Shown here: piece after piece, positions 44,646 to 54,057 of the stretch
Layout of the letters: every line of letters starts with the position of its first letter
Position numbering within the stretch: position 1 is the stretch's first letter
Assembly (NCBI RefSeq): GCF_001886715.1
Contig: NZ_CP018082.1
Coordinates: forward strand, 3,720,001-3,784,000
Length of the DNA: 64,000 nt
Source of the DNA: Nocardia mangyaensis
GTDB taxonomy: Bacteria; Actinomycetota; Actinomycetes; Mycobacteriales; Mycobacteriaceae
Direction: 5' to 3'
Notes under the pieces: generated by a model
What the model was told of the DNA's origin: nothing
Databases searched by the model: none
What the model saw: only the letters and a program-made list of their open reading frames with translations
Translations under genes and position numbers: made by a program

Positions 44646-46076
44646 ATGACCGAGAACATGATCGATCCGGACGAGTTGGCGACCTGTCTGCGGGTACTGG
44701 AACTAGCCGGGCAGCTCGAGAAGGAACACCCCGATTCGATCGCGGTGCAGCGCGCGGTCGGGCACATGTTCAAGAAGCTCAAGCAGCGGCGGCGCATCGA
44801 GGCGCGCGAACAGGTCGCCACCGCCGATCGCGCGGTCATCGCCGCCACCGCCACCGGCTCGCCGCAGCGCATCGACGACGAGACCGCGGGCATTCCGATC
44901 AGTTCAGCCACCAGCGGCGCGAGCGCGGGCACCCTGCTGCGCGCGCGACCCTGCTACATCTGCAAGCAGCGCTACACCCAGGTCGACGCGTTCTACCACC
45001 AGCTGTGCCCCGACTGCGCCGCCGCGAGCCACGCCAAGCGCGACGCCCGCACCGACCTGTCCGGCAAGCGCGCACTGCTCACCGGTGGCCGCGCCAAGAT
45101 CGGCATGTACATCGCGCTGCGGCTGCTGCGCGACGGCGCGCACACCACCATCACCACCCGCTTCCCCAACGACGCGATCCGGCGCTTCGCCGCCATGGAG
45201 GACAGCGCCGACTGGCTGCACCGGCTGCGCGTCGTCGGCATCGACCTGCGCGATCCAGCCCAGGTCGTCGCGTTGGCCGAGGATGTCGCCGCGCAGGGAC
45301 CGTTGGACATCCTGATCAACAACGCCGCCCAGACCGTGCGCCGCTCGGCGGGCGCCTACAGCGCGCTCGTCGATGCCGAAGCCGCGCCCCTGCCCGCGGG
45401 CATGCTGCCGGAGATGGTCAGCTTCGGCAAGACCATGCAGGCCCACCCGACCGCGCTCACCGCCTCGCTGACTCCGTCGCTGTCGGCCGTCGACGTGGCC
45501 GAACTCGCCCTCGTCGCCGGGTCCGCGACGCCGGAGCGGATCGCGGCCGGTGTCGCCATCGACGCCGGCGGGCTCGTGCCCGATCTCGCGCACACCAACA
45601 GCTGGGTGCAGACGGTCGCCGAGGTCGACGCCACCGAACTGCTCGAGGTGCAGCTGTGCAATTCGGTCGCGCCGTTCATCCTGGTCTCGCGGTTGCGTCC
45701 GGCGATGGCCGCCGCGGCCGGGCGCCGCAAGTACGTGGTGAACGTCTCGGCCATGGAGGGTCAGTTCAGCCGCGGCTACAAGGGTCCCGGCCATCCGCAC
45801 ACGAACATGGCCAAGGCCGCGCTGAACATGCTCACCCGGACCAGCGCGCTCGAGATGTTCGAGGCCGACTCGATCTTGATGACCGCCGTCGACACCGGTT
45901 GGATCACCGACGAGCGCCCGCACTACACCAAGGTCCGGCTGGCCGAGGAGGGCTTCCACGCCCCGCTCGACCTCGTCGACGGCGCCGCCCGCGTCTACGA
46001 CCCGATCGTGCAGGGTGAGAACGGCGTCGACCTGTACGGCTGCTTCCTCAAGGACTACCAGCCCTCCCCGTGGTGA
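44646..46076 (+). CDS. SDR-family protein with N-terminal zinc ribbon
   Basis: 476 residues: a helical N-terminus (1-75), a zinc ribbon CYICKQRYTQVDAF...CPDC near 100-125, then a Rossmann domain starting KRALLTGGRAKIGMYIALRL. ILINNAAQTV and VVNVSAMEG correspond to the NNAG and Ser motifs. The YxxxK position reads TNMAK, with Thr for Tyr, so ordinary SDR catalysis is in doubt. ATG 44646 is chosen; GAAGGA lies 16 bases upstream and touches an alternative ATG at 44631. Substrate unknown. Confidence 0.8.
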   Translation: MTENMIDPDELATCLRVLELAGQLEKEHPDSIAVQRAVGHMFKKLKQRRRIEAREQVATADRAVIAATATGSPQRIDDETAGIPISSATSGASAGTLLRARPCYICKQRYTQVDAFYHQLCPDCAAASHAKRDARTDLSGKRALLTGGRAKIGMYIALRLLRDGAHTTITTRFPNDAIRRFAAMEDSADWLHRLRVVGIDLRDPAQVVALAEDVAAQGPLDILINNAAQTVRRSAGAYSALVDAEAAPLPAGMLPEMVSFGKTMQAHPTALTASLTPSLSAVDVAELALVAGSATPERIAAGVAIDAGGLVPDLAHTNSWVQTVAEVDATELLEVQLCNSVAPFILVSRLRPAMAAAAGRRKYVVNVSAMEGQFSRGYKGPGHPHTNMAKAALNMLTRTSALEMFEADSILMTAVDTGWITDERPHYTKVRLAEEGFHAPLDLVDGAARVYDPIVQGENGVDLYGCFLKDYQPSPW

Positions 46077-46148
46077 TCGCCAGCCAGGCGATGCCGAACC
46101 GGAATGTCGATCATGAATCCGGGCTCGGCCACGAACTATCCTGGAAGG

Positions 46149-46529
46149 GTGCCGTTCCGGGTGCTGGTCGATGTCATCGCCGTCATGCACGCCGCGTTCA
46201 TCGCGTACGTGGTCGTCGGTGGTTTCGTGGCGTGGCGGTGGCCGCGCACCATCGGCCTGCATCTGCTGGCGGCGTCGTGGGGTTTCGGCATCATCCTCAT
46301 CGGCTTCGACTGCCCGTTGACCTACGCCGAGAACTGGGCGCGCCGGCAGGCCGGAGTGGCCGAACTGCCGGCGACCGGCTTCATCGACCACTACCTGACC
46401 GGGGTGATCTACCCCGACAGCGCGCTGGGTCTGGTGCGCGTGCTCGCGGCGGTGACGGTGCTGGTGTCCTGGCTCGGGTATCTGCGCCTGCACCAACGGC
46501 ACCGCCGGATGAGCTCAGGTGCCATCTGA
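46149..46529 (+). CDS. DUF2784 membrane protein
   Basis: 126 residues with three to four transmembrane helices. The DUF2784 pattern is clear: DVIAVMHAAFIAYVVVGGFVAWRW, CPLTYAENWARRQAG and FIDHYLTGVIYP. The GTG start fits the family's N-terminus; an in-frame ATG at 46104 would add 15 hydrophilic residues. Function unknown. Convergent with the LGFP gene. Confidence 0.8.
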   Translation: MPFRVLVDVIAVMHAAFIAYVVVGGFVAWRWPRTIGLHLLAASWGFGIILIGFDCPLTYAENWARRQAGVAELPATGFIDHYLTGVIYPDSALGLVRVLAAVTVLVSWLGYLRLHQRHRRMSSGAI

Positions 46530-46535
46530 TGCCTC

Positions 46536-47354
46536 TCAGCAGCGAGCGGAGTCACTGACCGCGCCGGTCGCGCTGTTCCAGGTGACGCAGCCGCCGGCGA
46601 AGTCGCTGCGCTTGCCGCCGGGGATGTCGTACTCGTCGCTGACCGGGTAGCCGAGGTAGGAGCGTTCCCAGCCGAGGTGGGCCCACCGGCCGCGGATCAA
46701 TCCGTTGACACCGTGCGCGCCGGTCTGCGGGCTCCAATAGATCGACGCGCCCTGCCAGTCGCCGCCGGTGAAGTGGTTGTACCAGCCGTTCTCCAGGCTC
46801 ATCGTGTGGGTGGTCGGCCAGCCGTAGCGACCCCTCTCCCAGTCCGAGTCGGCCCACTTCCGGTGGATGCCGTAGCCGCCCTGCCCGTAGTCGTGCACCC
46901 AGTGCGCCGTCGTCCCCGGCCGCCAGTAGATCGATGCCTCCGGGGTGGTTCCACCGCGGCTGAAATGGCTGTAGCGGCCACCGAGTGCGGCGGTCGGGCA
47001 CTCATCGGTGATCGGGACACCGGTCGCGCGGTGCCCGCCCACGTTCCACATCGTCTCCTTGATCAGGCCGTGTACCTCGTGCACGCCGGTGCCGGCCCGC
47101 GAGTACAGGGTTCCCGGGCCCTCCGGCGGGCCGGCATGGTCGCGCAGGAACACCCCGCCCTCCTCGCTCTCGCGTTCGGGGCCGGTCGGGGCGCCGAGCA
47201 GAGCACGCAGTGCCGGGTCACCGTTGTATCGATCGTCGATGGCCGATCCGGTGGCGAGGGTCTGCGTCGAAGTCGTCACCGAACAGATCGGCCACCCGGA
47301 TTGCGCCGAGGCGGGCGCACAGGCCGCTGTTATCGCCCCGATACCGAGCGGCAC
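46536..47354 (-). CDS. secreted LGFP-repeat protein
   Basis: 272 residues: a signal-like start ending PASAQS and then four LGFP-type repeats, each around an LGxP/TGVP/YGWP/LGYP core (LGAPTGPE, TGVPITDEC, YGWPTTHTM, LGYPVSDEY) with SIYW repeats between. LGFP proteins in mycolata are exported and tied to the mycolate envelope or peptidoglycan. The GTG start gives a signal peptide lacking basic residues; better residues lie upstream in frame but without a normal start codon. Two cysteines at the C-terminus may form a disulfide. Confidence 0.78.
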   Translation of the reverse strand: MPLGIGAITAACAPASAQSGWPICSVTTSTQTLATGSAIDDRYNGDPALRALLGAPTGPERESEEGGVFLRDHAGPPEGPGTLYSRAGTGVHEVHGLIKETMWNVGGHRATGVPITDECPTAALGGRYSHFSRGGTTPEASIYWRPGTTAHWVHDYGQGGYGIHRKWADSDWERGRYGWPTTHTMSLENGWYNHFTGGDWQGASIYWSPQTGAHGVNGLIRGRWAHLGWERSYLGYPVSDEYDIPGGKRSDFAGGCVTWNSATGAVSDSARC

Positions 47355-47450
47355 CGCGGGGAAGCGCAGGGCCCGAATCCATTCCGTGGCAGTCCTATTG
47401 ACACCCGCAGCACCTCCTCACCCATCGTTTCCGCAGCTACGCTGGTCGAC

Positions 47451-48878
47451 GTGACCACCGCGCAGCAGCTTGTGCACGCCTACGAGGCCGGACCGGGACT
47501 CGCGCCGTCGACGTGGGCCGACCTCGCCGATCCGGGTGCCCGGCTCGCGGCCACGCTACCGGTCTGGCCGCTCGCCGGGGGTTCGGTCGCCGCGGTACAG
47601 CTGGCGGTGAACCGATTTCGCGCGGCGAGCGGGCTGGCTCCCCGGCCGGTGGTGCTCGACCCCACCCGGGTGTCCGCGACGTTCGCCAGTGAGCGGCTGT
47701 TCCGTCACCGTGGCGCCGTGCCCTCGATCTTCAACCCCCTGTCCGGGTTCTTCCGCACCGCGGATGGCTGGGTACGAACGCATGCCAACTACCCCCATCA
47801 CCGCCAACGCCTCGCCGCGGCACTCGGTCTGGCCGACGATGTCGACGCCGAGCAGGTCGGCGCCAGGCTGGCCGCCCTCCCGGGTGCGGAGTGCGAAGTG
47901 CTGGCACTCGACGCGGGCGCGATCGCGGTGCGCGTGCGCGCGGAGGGCGAATGGTCGGACAGTCCGATGGGTCGCGCCGCGGCGGCGGGACCACTGGTCG
48001 CTCTCGACCGCCGAGCGGCCGACCGGCCAACTGCCGAGTCGATCGACCAGGTCAGCACCAGAACCACCGGCCGTCCACCATCACCCACCGGGAGGGCACA
48101 ACCGACGCCGGGACGGGTCCCACCACGGTCCGGCGCCCTGTCCAGGCATGCCCCCACCGTCGACCGGCCCCTGCGCGGGATCCGGGTGCTCGATCTGACC
48201 CGGGTGCTGGCCGGCCCGGTCGCCACCCGGACTCTCGCGCTGCTCGGCGCCGATGTGCTCCGCATCGATCCACCCCGCCTGTCCGAGATCGATTGGCAGT
48301 TCCGCGACACCTGCCAGGGCAAACGATCCACCCTGCTCGATCTGCGCACCAACCTCACACTGTTCGAGCAGCTGCTGAGCGAGGCCGATGTCCTGGTGAC
48401 CGGTTACCGACCCGGCGCGCTCGCCACAGTCGGCGTCCGTACTCGCCCTGGACTGATCCACGCGAGCGTCTCGGCCTGGGGTGTCGCGGGGCCGTGGGGT
48501 GACCGACGTGGCTTCGACAGCATCGTGCAGGCCGCGACGGGCATCTCACTGATCGAAGGCTCGATGGACCGCCCGGGTGCGCTGCCCGCCCAGGCGCTCG
48601 ACCATGCCTCGGGCTATCTGCTGGCCGCCGGGACGATCGACGCGTTGCGAGCCCGCGCCGACGACGGGCACGGCCGTGATGTCCGGGTCTCGCTGGCCCG
48701 CACCGCATCCTGGCTACTCGCCGGTGACCGCACACCGGACCACCCCGCCGCCGAACCGCCCGACCCGGCGGTCGCGGTCACCCACGGTGCTGTCACCACC
48801 GCCGCACCGGCTTTCGCCGAGTACGCCGACTATCGCTGGCCCGCACCGGAATACGGCGGGCACGATCCCCGCTGGTGA
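47451..48878 (+). CDS. CaiB/BaiF-type family III CoA-transferase-like protein
   Basis: 475 residues. The C-terminal half (about 240-470) carries the family III N-terminal pattern RGIRVLDLTRVLAGPVATRTLALLGADVLRIDPP and GKRSTLLDLR. The N-terminal half contains FFRTADGWVRTHANYPHHRQRL, which in ordinary members lies after that domain, so domain order seems rearranged. These enzymes exchange CoA between carboxylic acids. GTG start; a weak ribosome site. Divergent from the LGFP gene. Confidence 0.75.
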   Translation: MTTAQQLVHAYEAGPGLAPSTWADLADPGARLAATLPVWPLAGGSVAAVQLAVNRFRAASGLAPRPVVLDPTRVSATFASERLFRHRGAVPSIFNPLSGFFRTADGWVRTHANYPHHRQRLAAALGLADDVDAEQVGARLAALPGAECEVLALDAGAIAVRVRAEGEWSDSPMGRAAAAGPLVALDRRAADRPTAESIDQVSTRTTGRPPSPTGRAQPTPGRVPPRSGALSRHAPTVDRPLRGIRVLDLTRVLAGPVATRTLALLGADVLRIDPPRLSEIDWQFRDTCQGKRSTLLDLRTNLTLFEQLLSEADVLVTGYRPGALATVGVRTRPGLIHASVSAWGVAGPWGDRRGFDSIVQAATGISLIEGSMDRPGALPAQALDHASGYLLAAGTIDALRARADDGHGRDVRVSLARTASWLLAGDRTPDHPAAEPPDPAVAVTHGAVTTAAPAFAEYADYRWPAPEYGGHDPRW

Positions 48879-49028
48879 ACATCGATCCCCGGCGAGCACC
48901 CTGACCGCCTCGGCAACGTCCACCGAGTAGCCCGGCACGGCCCTCGAGCGAGGCTTTCGGCACAGCGGTGGCCGCTCCATCGGCAGACCTGCCGCCGACC
49001 TGGTCTGGCGCCCGGCTAGGGTCGAGCT

Positions 49029-50072
49029 GTGCCGCAGAAGATCATCCTCGACGTCGACACCGGGATCGATGACTCGCTGGCGCTGCTGTATCTGCTGGCG
49101 TCCCCGGAGGCCGAGATCATCGGGATCGCGGCGACTGCCGGCAATGTGCCGACCGCCCAGGTCGCGATCAACACCGCGGCGCTGCTCGAGCTGACGGGGG
49201 CGGGTGGGATCGAGGTGGCAGCCGGTGCGGACGAACCCCTCGCCGTCCCATTGCGCACCACCGAGGACACCCACGGCCCGCAGGGCCTCGGCTACGCGGA
49301 ACTGCCGGTCCCGACGCATCCGCTCTCGGACCGCTCGGCCGCCTCGATGTGGGTCGAGCTGGCGCGGGCGCAGCCGGGCGAGGTGATCGGCCTGTGCACC
49401 GGCCCGCTCACCAATCTCGCGCTGGCACTGCGGATCGAGCCGGAGCTGCCACGCCTGCTGCGGCGGCTGGTGATCATGGGCGGGGCGTTCAACCATCCCG
49501 GCAACACCACGCCCACCAACGAGTGGAACATCCACGTCGACCCGGAGGCGGCCAAGGAGGTGTTCGACGCGTTCTCGGCGGCGCCGCCGGATCGCAGACC
49601 CCTGGTGTGCGCGCTCGACATCACCGAGACCATCGAGATGCGCCCCGAGCACCTGATCGCGCTGGCCGAGGCGGCGCACAGCCTGCCGATCGAGCGCGTC
49701 GACGCGGGCGACCAGCCCGAATGGCGTTCGGCGGCGAGCAATCCGGTCATCCGCTACCTCACCGACGCGGTGCGATTCTATTTCGACTTCCACCACCTCT
49801 ACGACCTGGGCTATCTGGCGCACATGCACGATCCGTTCGCCGCCGCGGTCGCCCTCGATCCGGCGCTGGCCACCACCCGCCCGGCCACGGTGGACGTCGA
49901 ACTGGCCGGCACCATCACCCGGGCGACCACGGTCGCCGACTGGGCGGGCATGTGGGGCCGGGAACCCAACGCCGACATCGTGATCGGCACCGATCCCGCC
50001 GTGTTCTTCGAACGTCTCGTCACCCGCGTCGGGGCGCTGGCCCGGCGCCTGTACCCGGAGCCGCCGTCATGA
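49029..50072 (+). CDS. inosine-uridine-type nucleoside hydrolase
   Basis: 347 residues. The N-terminal metal cluster IILDVDTGIDDSLALLYLL (Asp8, Asp10, Asp14, Asp15) binds Ca2+; VIMGGAFNHPGNTTPTNEWNIHVDPEAAKEVF and an ending HDPFAAAVALD complete the site. It cleaves the N-glycosidic bond of ribonucleosides for salvage. GTG start. The stop overlaps the amidohydrolase ATG (ATGA), so the two act in one pathway. Confidence 0.9.
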   Translation: MPQKIILDVDTGIDDSLALLYLLASPEAEIIGIAATAGNVPTAQVAINTAALLELTGAGGIEVAAGADEPLAVPLRTTEDTHGPQGLGYAELPVPTHPLSDRSAASMWVELARAQPGEVIGLCTGPLTNLALALRIEPELPRLLRRLVIMGGAFNHPGNTTPTNEWNIHVDPEAAKEVFDAFSAAPPDRRPLVCALDITETIEMRPEHLIALAEAAHSLPIERVDAGDQPEWRSAASNPVIRYLTDAVRFYFDFHHLYDLGYLAHMHDPFAAAVALDPALATTRPATVDVELAGTITRATTVADWAGMWGREPNADIVIGTDPAVFFERLVTRVGALARRLYPEPPS

Positions 50073-50950
50073 CCGTCGATACCGCCGTCTACCTCGCCGA
50101 TTTCCGGCGCCGCCTCGAGCTGCCCGCGATCGTCGACGTGCACACCCATTTCATGCCCGATCAGGTGATGCGCAAGGTGTGGGCGTATTTCGACGCCGCC
50201 GGCCCGCTGACCGGGCGCGCCTGGCCGATCACCTACCGCGATGACGAGCAGGTGCGGCTGAAGACGTTGCGCGACTTCGGTGTCCGGGCGTTCACCTCGC
50301 TGGTCTATCCGCACAAGCCGCAGATGGGTGCCTGGCTCAACGACTGGACTGCCGATTTCGCCGCCCGCACCCCCGACTGTCTGCACACCGCCACGTTCTA
50401 TCCGGAGCCCGAAGCGCCCGACTACGTCCGCACGGCACTCGACCGTGGCGCGCGGGTCTTCAAGGTGCACATCCAGGTCGGCGCGTTCTCACCGCTGGAC
50501 CCGCTGCTGGACCCGGTGTGGTCGATCCTGGCCGAGGCAGGCACGCCGGTCGTCATCCACTGCGGATCCGGCCCGGCACCCGGTGAATTCACCGGTCCCA
50601 TCCCGATCGCCGAACTGCTGCGGCGCTTTCCGACACTGCGGTTGATCGTCGCCCATATGGGCACCCCGGAGTACACCGAGTTCCTCGATCTGGCCGAGCA
50701 ATACCCGCAGATGTATCTGGACACCACCATGGTGTGGACCGATTTCAGCGAGGGCGACTCCCCCTTCCCGACCGGTGAACGAGATCGTCTGCGCCGCTTC
50801 GCCGATCGCATCTTGTTCGGCAGCGACTTCCCCAATATCCCGTACCCGTACGCCGAGTCCGTCGCCGCGCTCGAACGTCTCGAACTCGGCCCGGACTGGC
50901 TGCGCAAGGTCTGTCACGACAACGCCGTCGAGCTGTTCGACCTCGACTGA
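50069..50950 (+). CDS. amidohydrolase-family metal-dependent hydrolase
   Basis: 293 residues of the ACMSD-like amidohydrolase_2 group. Metal ligands: HTH in IVDVHTHFMPD, His in VIHCGSG and RLIVAHMG, and the final Asp in ILFGSDFPNIPYPY. The enzyme hydrolyses or decarboxylates a cyclic substrate. ATG overlaps the nucleoside hydrolase stop. Coupling to that gene suggests handling of a released base, but this is inference. Confidence 0.87.
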   Translation: MTVDTAVYLADFRRRLELPAIVDVHTHFMPDQVMRKVWAYFDAAGPLTGRAWPITYRDDEQVRLKTLRDFGVRAFTSLVYPHKPQMGAWLNDWTADFAARTPDCLHTATFYPEPEAPDYVRTALDRGARVFKVHIQVGAFSPLDPLLDPVWSILAEAGTPVVIHCGSGPAPGEFTGPIPIAELLRRFPTLRLIVAHMGTPEYTEFLDLAEQYPQMYLDTTMVWTDFSEGDSPFPTGERDRLRRFADRILFGSDFPNIPYPYAESVAALERLELGPDWLRKVCHDNAVELFDLD

Positions 50951-51991
50951 TCAGGCGGGAATCGCCAACCCCTCGGCCAGCAGCGGCCAGGAGTTCTTGA
51001 ATGCCTTCTGCCAGTAGCCCCATGAGTGGGTGCCCTGGGTGGACAGGTCGAAGGTGGCCGGGATGTCGAGTTCGATGAGCCGATCCTGCAGGTTCTTGGT
51101 GCACCAGTTGGTCGCGGCCTCGATCACCCCGCCGACGACGACCTGATTGGCCAGGCCGACCGGCCCCCAGGTGACCAGGTGTGGATCACCGAGCCGGTCG
51201 TGCTCGCCGGGCAGCCCGTTGCCGGTGGAGATGTAGAGCCGGGTCCCGCGCAGCCCTTCGGCATTGACCACCGGATCGTTGGCGACCCACGCCGGGTCGC
51301 CGGGCGGGCCGTACATGTTGGACGCGTCACCGCCGCCCGTGCCGACGACGAGGTTCACGAACTGCCGTCCGATCGGATCGCTGATCTGCGCGCAGCCGCT
51401 GTAGGCGGCGACCGAGCGGTACAGCCCCGGCTTGGCGATCGCGAGTTGCAGGATGGAGGTGACGGTCATCGAGTTCGCGGCGATCGCATTGCGCCCGGTC
51501 GTGGCGAACAGGGCATCGACGAGCGCGGGCAGCTCATCGAGGAAGAAGGTGCGCCACTTGTTCACGCCGAGCATCGGATCGGGCGCACGCCAGTCGGTGT
51601 AGTAACTCCACGCGCCACCGACCGGCATCACCACGTTGACCGGCTTGTCGGCCAGGAAGTCCACCACATCGGTGTTCTCCTCCCACGTGGCGGTGTCCTC
51701 GCCGCCGCCTGCGCCATTGACCAGATACAGCGCCGGACGCGGCACCGAGGTATCCGCGGGCCGCTGCACCTTCACCTCGACATCGCGGCCCATGGCGGCC
51801 GAATGGATCCGCACCGTCACCTGCCGTCCCTGCACCGCGATCACCTCGGCCCGTGATCCGTCGATCGCGACCGCCCGGTTGGCCGCCGCGACGCCGGGCT
51901 CCTTCGCCCCCGCCGCACCGGTACCCATCACCGTCGAGCCCACGGCGACGAGAACCGCCGCCAACGCCGAGACTGCGCCGCGGCACCTCAT
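50951..51991 (-). CDS. exported antigen-85-like esterase/mycolyltransferase
   Basis: 346 residues with a signal peptide ending near GAAGAKE. The alpha/beta-hydrolase core shows PALYLVNGAGGGEDTATWEENTDVVDFL and VVMPVGGAWSYYTDWR as in antigen 85; the nucleophile Ser174 lies in AIAANSMTVTSILQLA rather than the usual GLSMSG. The His is in TQGTHSWGYWQKAF. Mycolyltransferases load mycolates on trehalose or arabinogalactan. ATG start. Stop abuts the convergent amidohydrolase gene. Confidence 0.82.
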   Translation of the reverse strand: MRCRGAVSALAAVLVAVGSTVMGTGAAGAKEPGVAAANRAVAIDGSRAEVIAVQGRQVTVRIHSAAMGRDVEVKVQRPADTSVPRPALYLVNGAGGGEDTATWEENTDVVDFLADKPVNVVMPVGGAWSYYTDWRAPDPMLGVNKWRTFFLDELPALVDALFATTGRNAIAANSMTVTSILQLAIAKPGLYRSVAAYSGCAQISDPIGRQFVNLVVGTGGGDASNMYGPPGDPAWVANDPVVNAEGLRGTRLYISTGNGLPGEHDRLGDPHLVTWGPVGLANQVVVGGVIEAATNWCTKNLQDRLIELDIPATFDLSTQGTHSWGYWQKAFKNSWPLLAEGLAIPA

Positions 51992-52138
51992 CGATCACAC
52001 CTCCACACCGAAACCGACCGCTCAGTGCGGTCGGTCACAATATCGAGTGAGATCACATCACCGTTACCGGCTCTTACCGATTTGTCACCGAACACAACGG
52101 TCCGATTCGCCTCGGCGACAACTCGACCGTGTGCGGCG

Positions 52139-52768
52139 TCAGGTCAGTTTGGAGGCGTAGACGGCCAGCCGGACGCGGTTGTCGGTGCCGGTCTTGTCGA
52201 GGAGGTTGGCGATGTGGGTCTTGACAGTGCTCACACCGAGGTGCAGGCGGTCGGCAATCGCCTGGTTGCCGTGTCCCTCGCCGACCAGGCGCAGCACCTC
52301 GAGTTCGCGGGCTGTCAAATCCGCTGGTGCCGAGGGAGATTCAATTCGGGTCTGAAGCGCACGGTCGATCAGTCGGCGCAGCAGGGTCGGCGAGAACAGC
52401 AGGTCCCCCTCGGCGGTGCGTCGAATCGCGTCGAGCAGGACGGCGGGGTCGGTGTCCTTGACGAAATAGCCCGCGGCGCCGGCGGCGAGGGCGGGGAACA
52501 GGTGCTCGTCGTCGTCGAAGGTGGTGAGTACCAGCACTTTCGCTCGCGGCGAGGAAGTGAGGATCTGCCGTGTCGCGGCGACCCCGTCCAGGCCGGGCAT
52601 ACGCAGGTCCATGACGACGAGGTCGGGCACGAGTTCGGCGTAGCGGCGAACCGCTTCGACACCGTCGGCCGCTTCCCCGACGACGACGAGATCGTCGGTG
52701 TCCTCGATGAGCATCCGCAGACCGGCGCGGATCAGCCGCTGATCGTCCACCAGCAGAACCCGGATCAC
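52139..52768 (-). CDS. NarL/LuxR-family response regulator
   Basis: 209 residues. The receiver domain has the acidic pocket VLLVDDQRL, phospho-acceptor Asp54 in LVVMDLRMPG, and Lys in YFVKDTDP. The C-terminal LuxR helix-turn-helix is LTARELEVLRLVGEGHGNQAIADRLHLGVSTVKTHIANLLDKTGTDNRVRLAVYA. GTG start overlaps the kinase stop (GTGA). Works with the kinase encoded upstream. Confidence 0.93.
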   Translation of the reverse strand: MIRVLLVDDQRLIRAGLRMLIEDTDDLVVVGEAADGVEAVRRYAELVPDLVVMDLRMPGLDGVAATRQILTSSPRAKVLVLTTFDDDEHLFPALAAGAAGYFVKDTDPAVLLDAIRRTAEGDLLFSPTLLRRLIDRALQTRIESPSAPADLTARELEVLRLVGEGHGNQAIADRLHLGVSTVKTHIANLLDKTGTDNRVRLAVYASKLT

Positions 52769-53898
52769 CTCAGCTCCCCTGTTCGCTCGGGCAGCCAGGC
52801 CCGCACCACCCAGTTCGCCTCCTCGGCGCCGACAGCGAGCGTTCCCCCGGCGAGTGCGGCGCGTTCCCGCATTCCGACGATGCCGTGCCCGGGCAGGGCG
52901 GCCGTGGCCGCACCACCGCTGACGACCTCGACGCCGATGCCGCCGTCGCCTCGGCCGATCCGGAACCGCACCGGCACAGCCCGATCCGCGTGCTTCATGA
53001 CATTGGTCAGCGACTCCTGCACGAGGCGCAGCAGGGTGAGCCGGGTGATGGCGTCGAGTCCGTCCAGGTCGGGTTCGAGCTCGGCCTCGACGGTGAACCC
53101 GGCCGCGCGCACCCGGTCGACGGCCGCGGCGATCTCGGTGGCGACGGACTCGGGGTCGACCAGCGCCACGGTGCCGAGGTCGGGGTCGCGCAGGGCGGCG
53201 AGGAGCCGGCGGATGTTGGTGAGGGCGTCGGCGGCGGTACCGCGTACGTCGTCGAGGACGGCGACGACCCGCGGATCAGCCGTGCGCACCACATGTCCGG
53301 CCACCGAGATCCGCAGGATGATCGAGGCCATGTGGTGGGCGACCACATCGTGCAGCTCCCTGGCGAGGGCGGCACGCTCGTCGATGCGGGTGCGGGCTTC
53401 GGCGTCGGCCGCGCGCATCCGCAGGTTCTCGGCCAGGTCGCGCTGTCCGCGCAGGTACAGCCCGAGCAGCAGCGGCAGGCCCACGTAGGCCGCGGCCTCG
53501 ACCACGGTGGAGGCACGCCCGATCGAGGTGTCGTGCAGGCCGAGGTGACCGAAGACGACCGCGGCGGCCCACGCGCCCGTCGCCACCCAGACCGGCGCCT
53601 GCCGGTGCGAACGCGCGATCACGTCGACGAGCGCCACCGCGCCCAGGTAGGGCACCAGGCCCGACACACCCCACGCCGGGGTGCGCAGCATCGGGACGGC
53701 CAGGGCCGACAGCACGATCGACACCGTGAGTGGCCGACGCGCGCCCGCGAGGAACACCACGCCCGCGGCCATCGCCAGCAGCCAATAGTGCGCGGGCACC
53801 CGGTACTGGCCCGGATACGTGCTGGCCAGCAGCAGCACCGGGATCAGGACCAGTGGCAGCCAGCGAAGCAGCTGCCGAGGAGCACGGATGTCGATCAC
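52765..53898 (-). CDS. HisKA_3-type sensor histidine kinase
   Basis: 377 residues. About five hydrophobic segments at residues 10-150 form the sensor, then the HisKA_3 box ALARELHDVVAHHMASIILRISVAGHV with the phospho-accepting His, and an ATPase domain (LLRLVQESLTNVMKHADRA, HGIVGMRERAALAGG). GTG start, divergent by 159 bases from the multicopper oxidase gene, so the pair may control it in response to copper or envelope stress; that link is inference. Confidence 0.92.
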   Translation of the reverse strand: MIDIRAPRQLLRWLPLVLIPVLLLASTYPGQYRVPAHYWLLAMAAGVVFLAGARRPLTVSIVLSALAVPMLRTPAWGVSGLVPYLGAVALVDVIARSHRQAPVWVATGAWAAAVVFGHLGLHDTSIGRASTVVEAAAYVGLPLLLGLYLRGQRDLAENLRMRAADAEARTRIDERAALARELHDVVAHHMASIILRISVAGHVVRTADPRVVAVLDDVRGTAADALTNIRRLLAALRDPDLGTVALVDPESVATEIAAAVDRVRAAGFTVEAELEPDLDGLDAITRLTLLRLVQESLTNVMKHADRAVPVRFRIGRGDGGIGVEVVSGGAATAALPGHGIVGMRERAALAGGTLAVGAEEANWVVRAWLPERTGELR

Positions 53899-54057
53899 GT
53901 ACCCACGCTAGGGGACGGATGAGCAGTAGCACGCGATCGGCGCGTCCGCAACCACCGCGCGGTCGGAAACGGGCTGGTCGGGTCCGGCTGTTCGGCGGAG
54001 TCGCCGCGACCGCGACCGCTCGAAACTGGAGGTCCACGCACAGACAAGGAGCGCACG

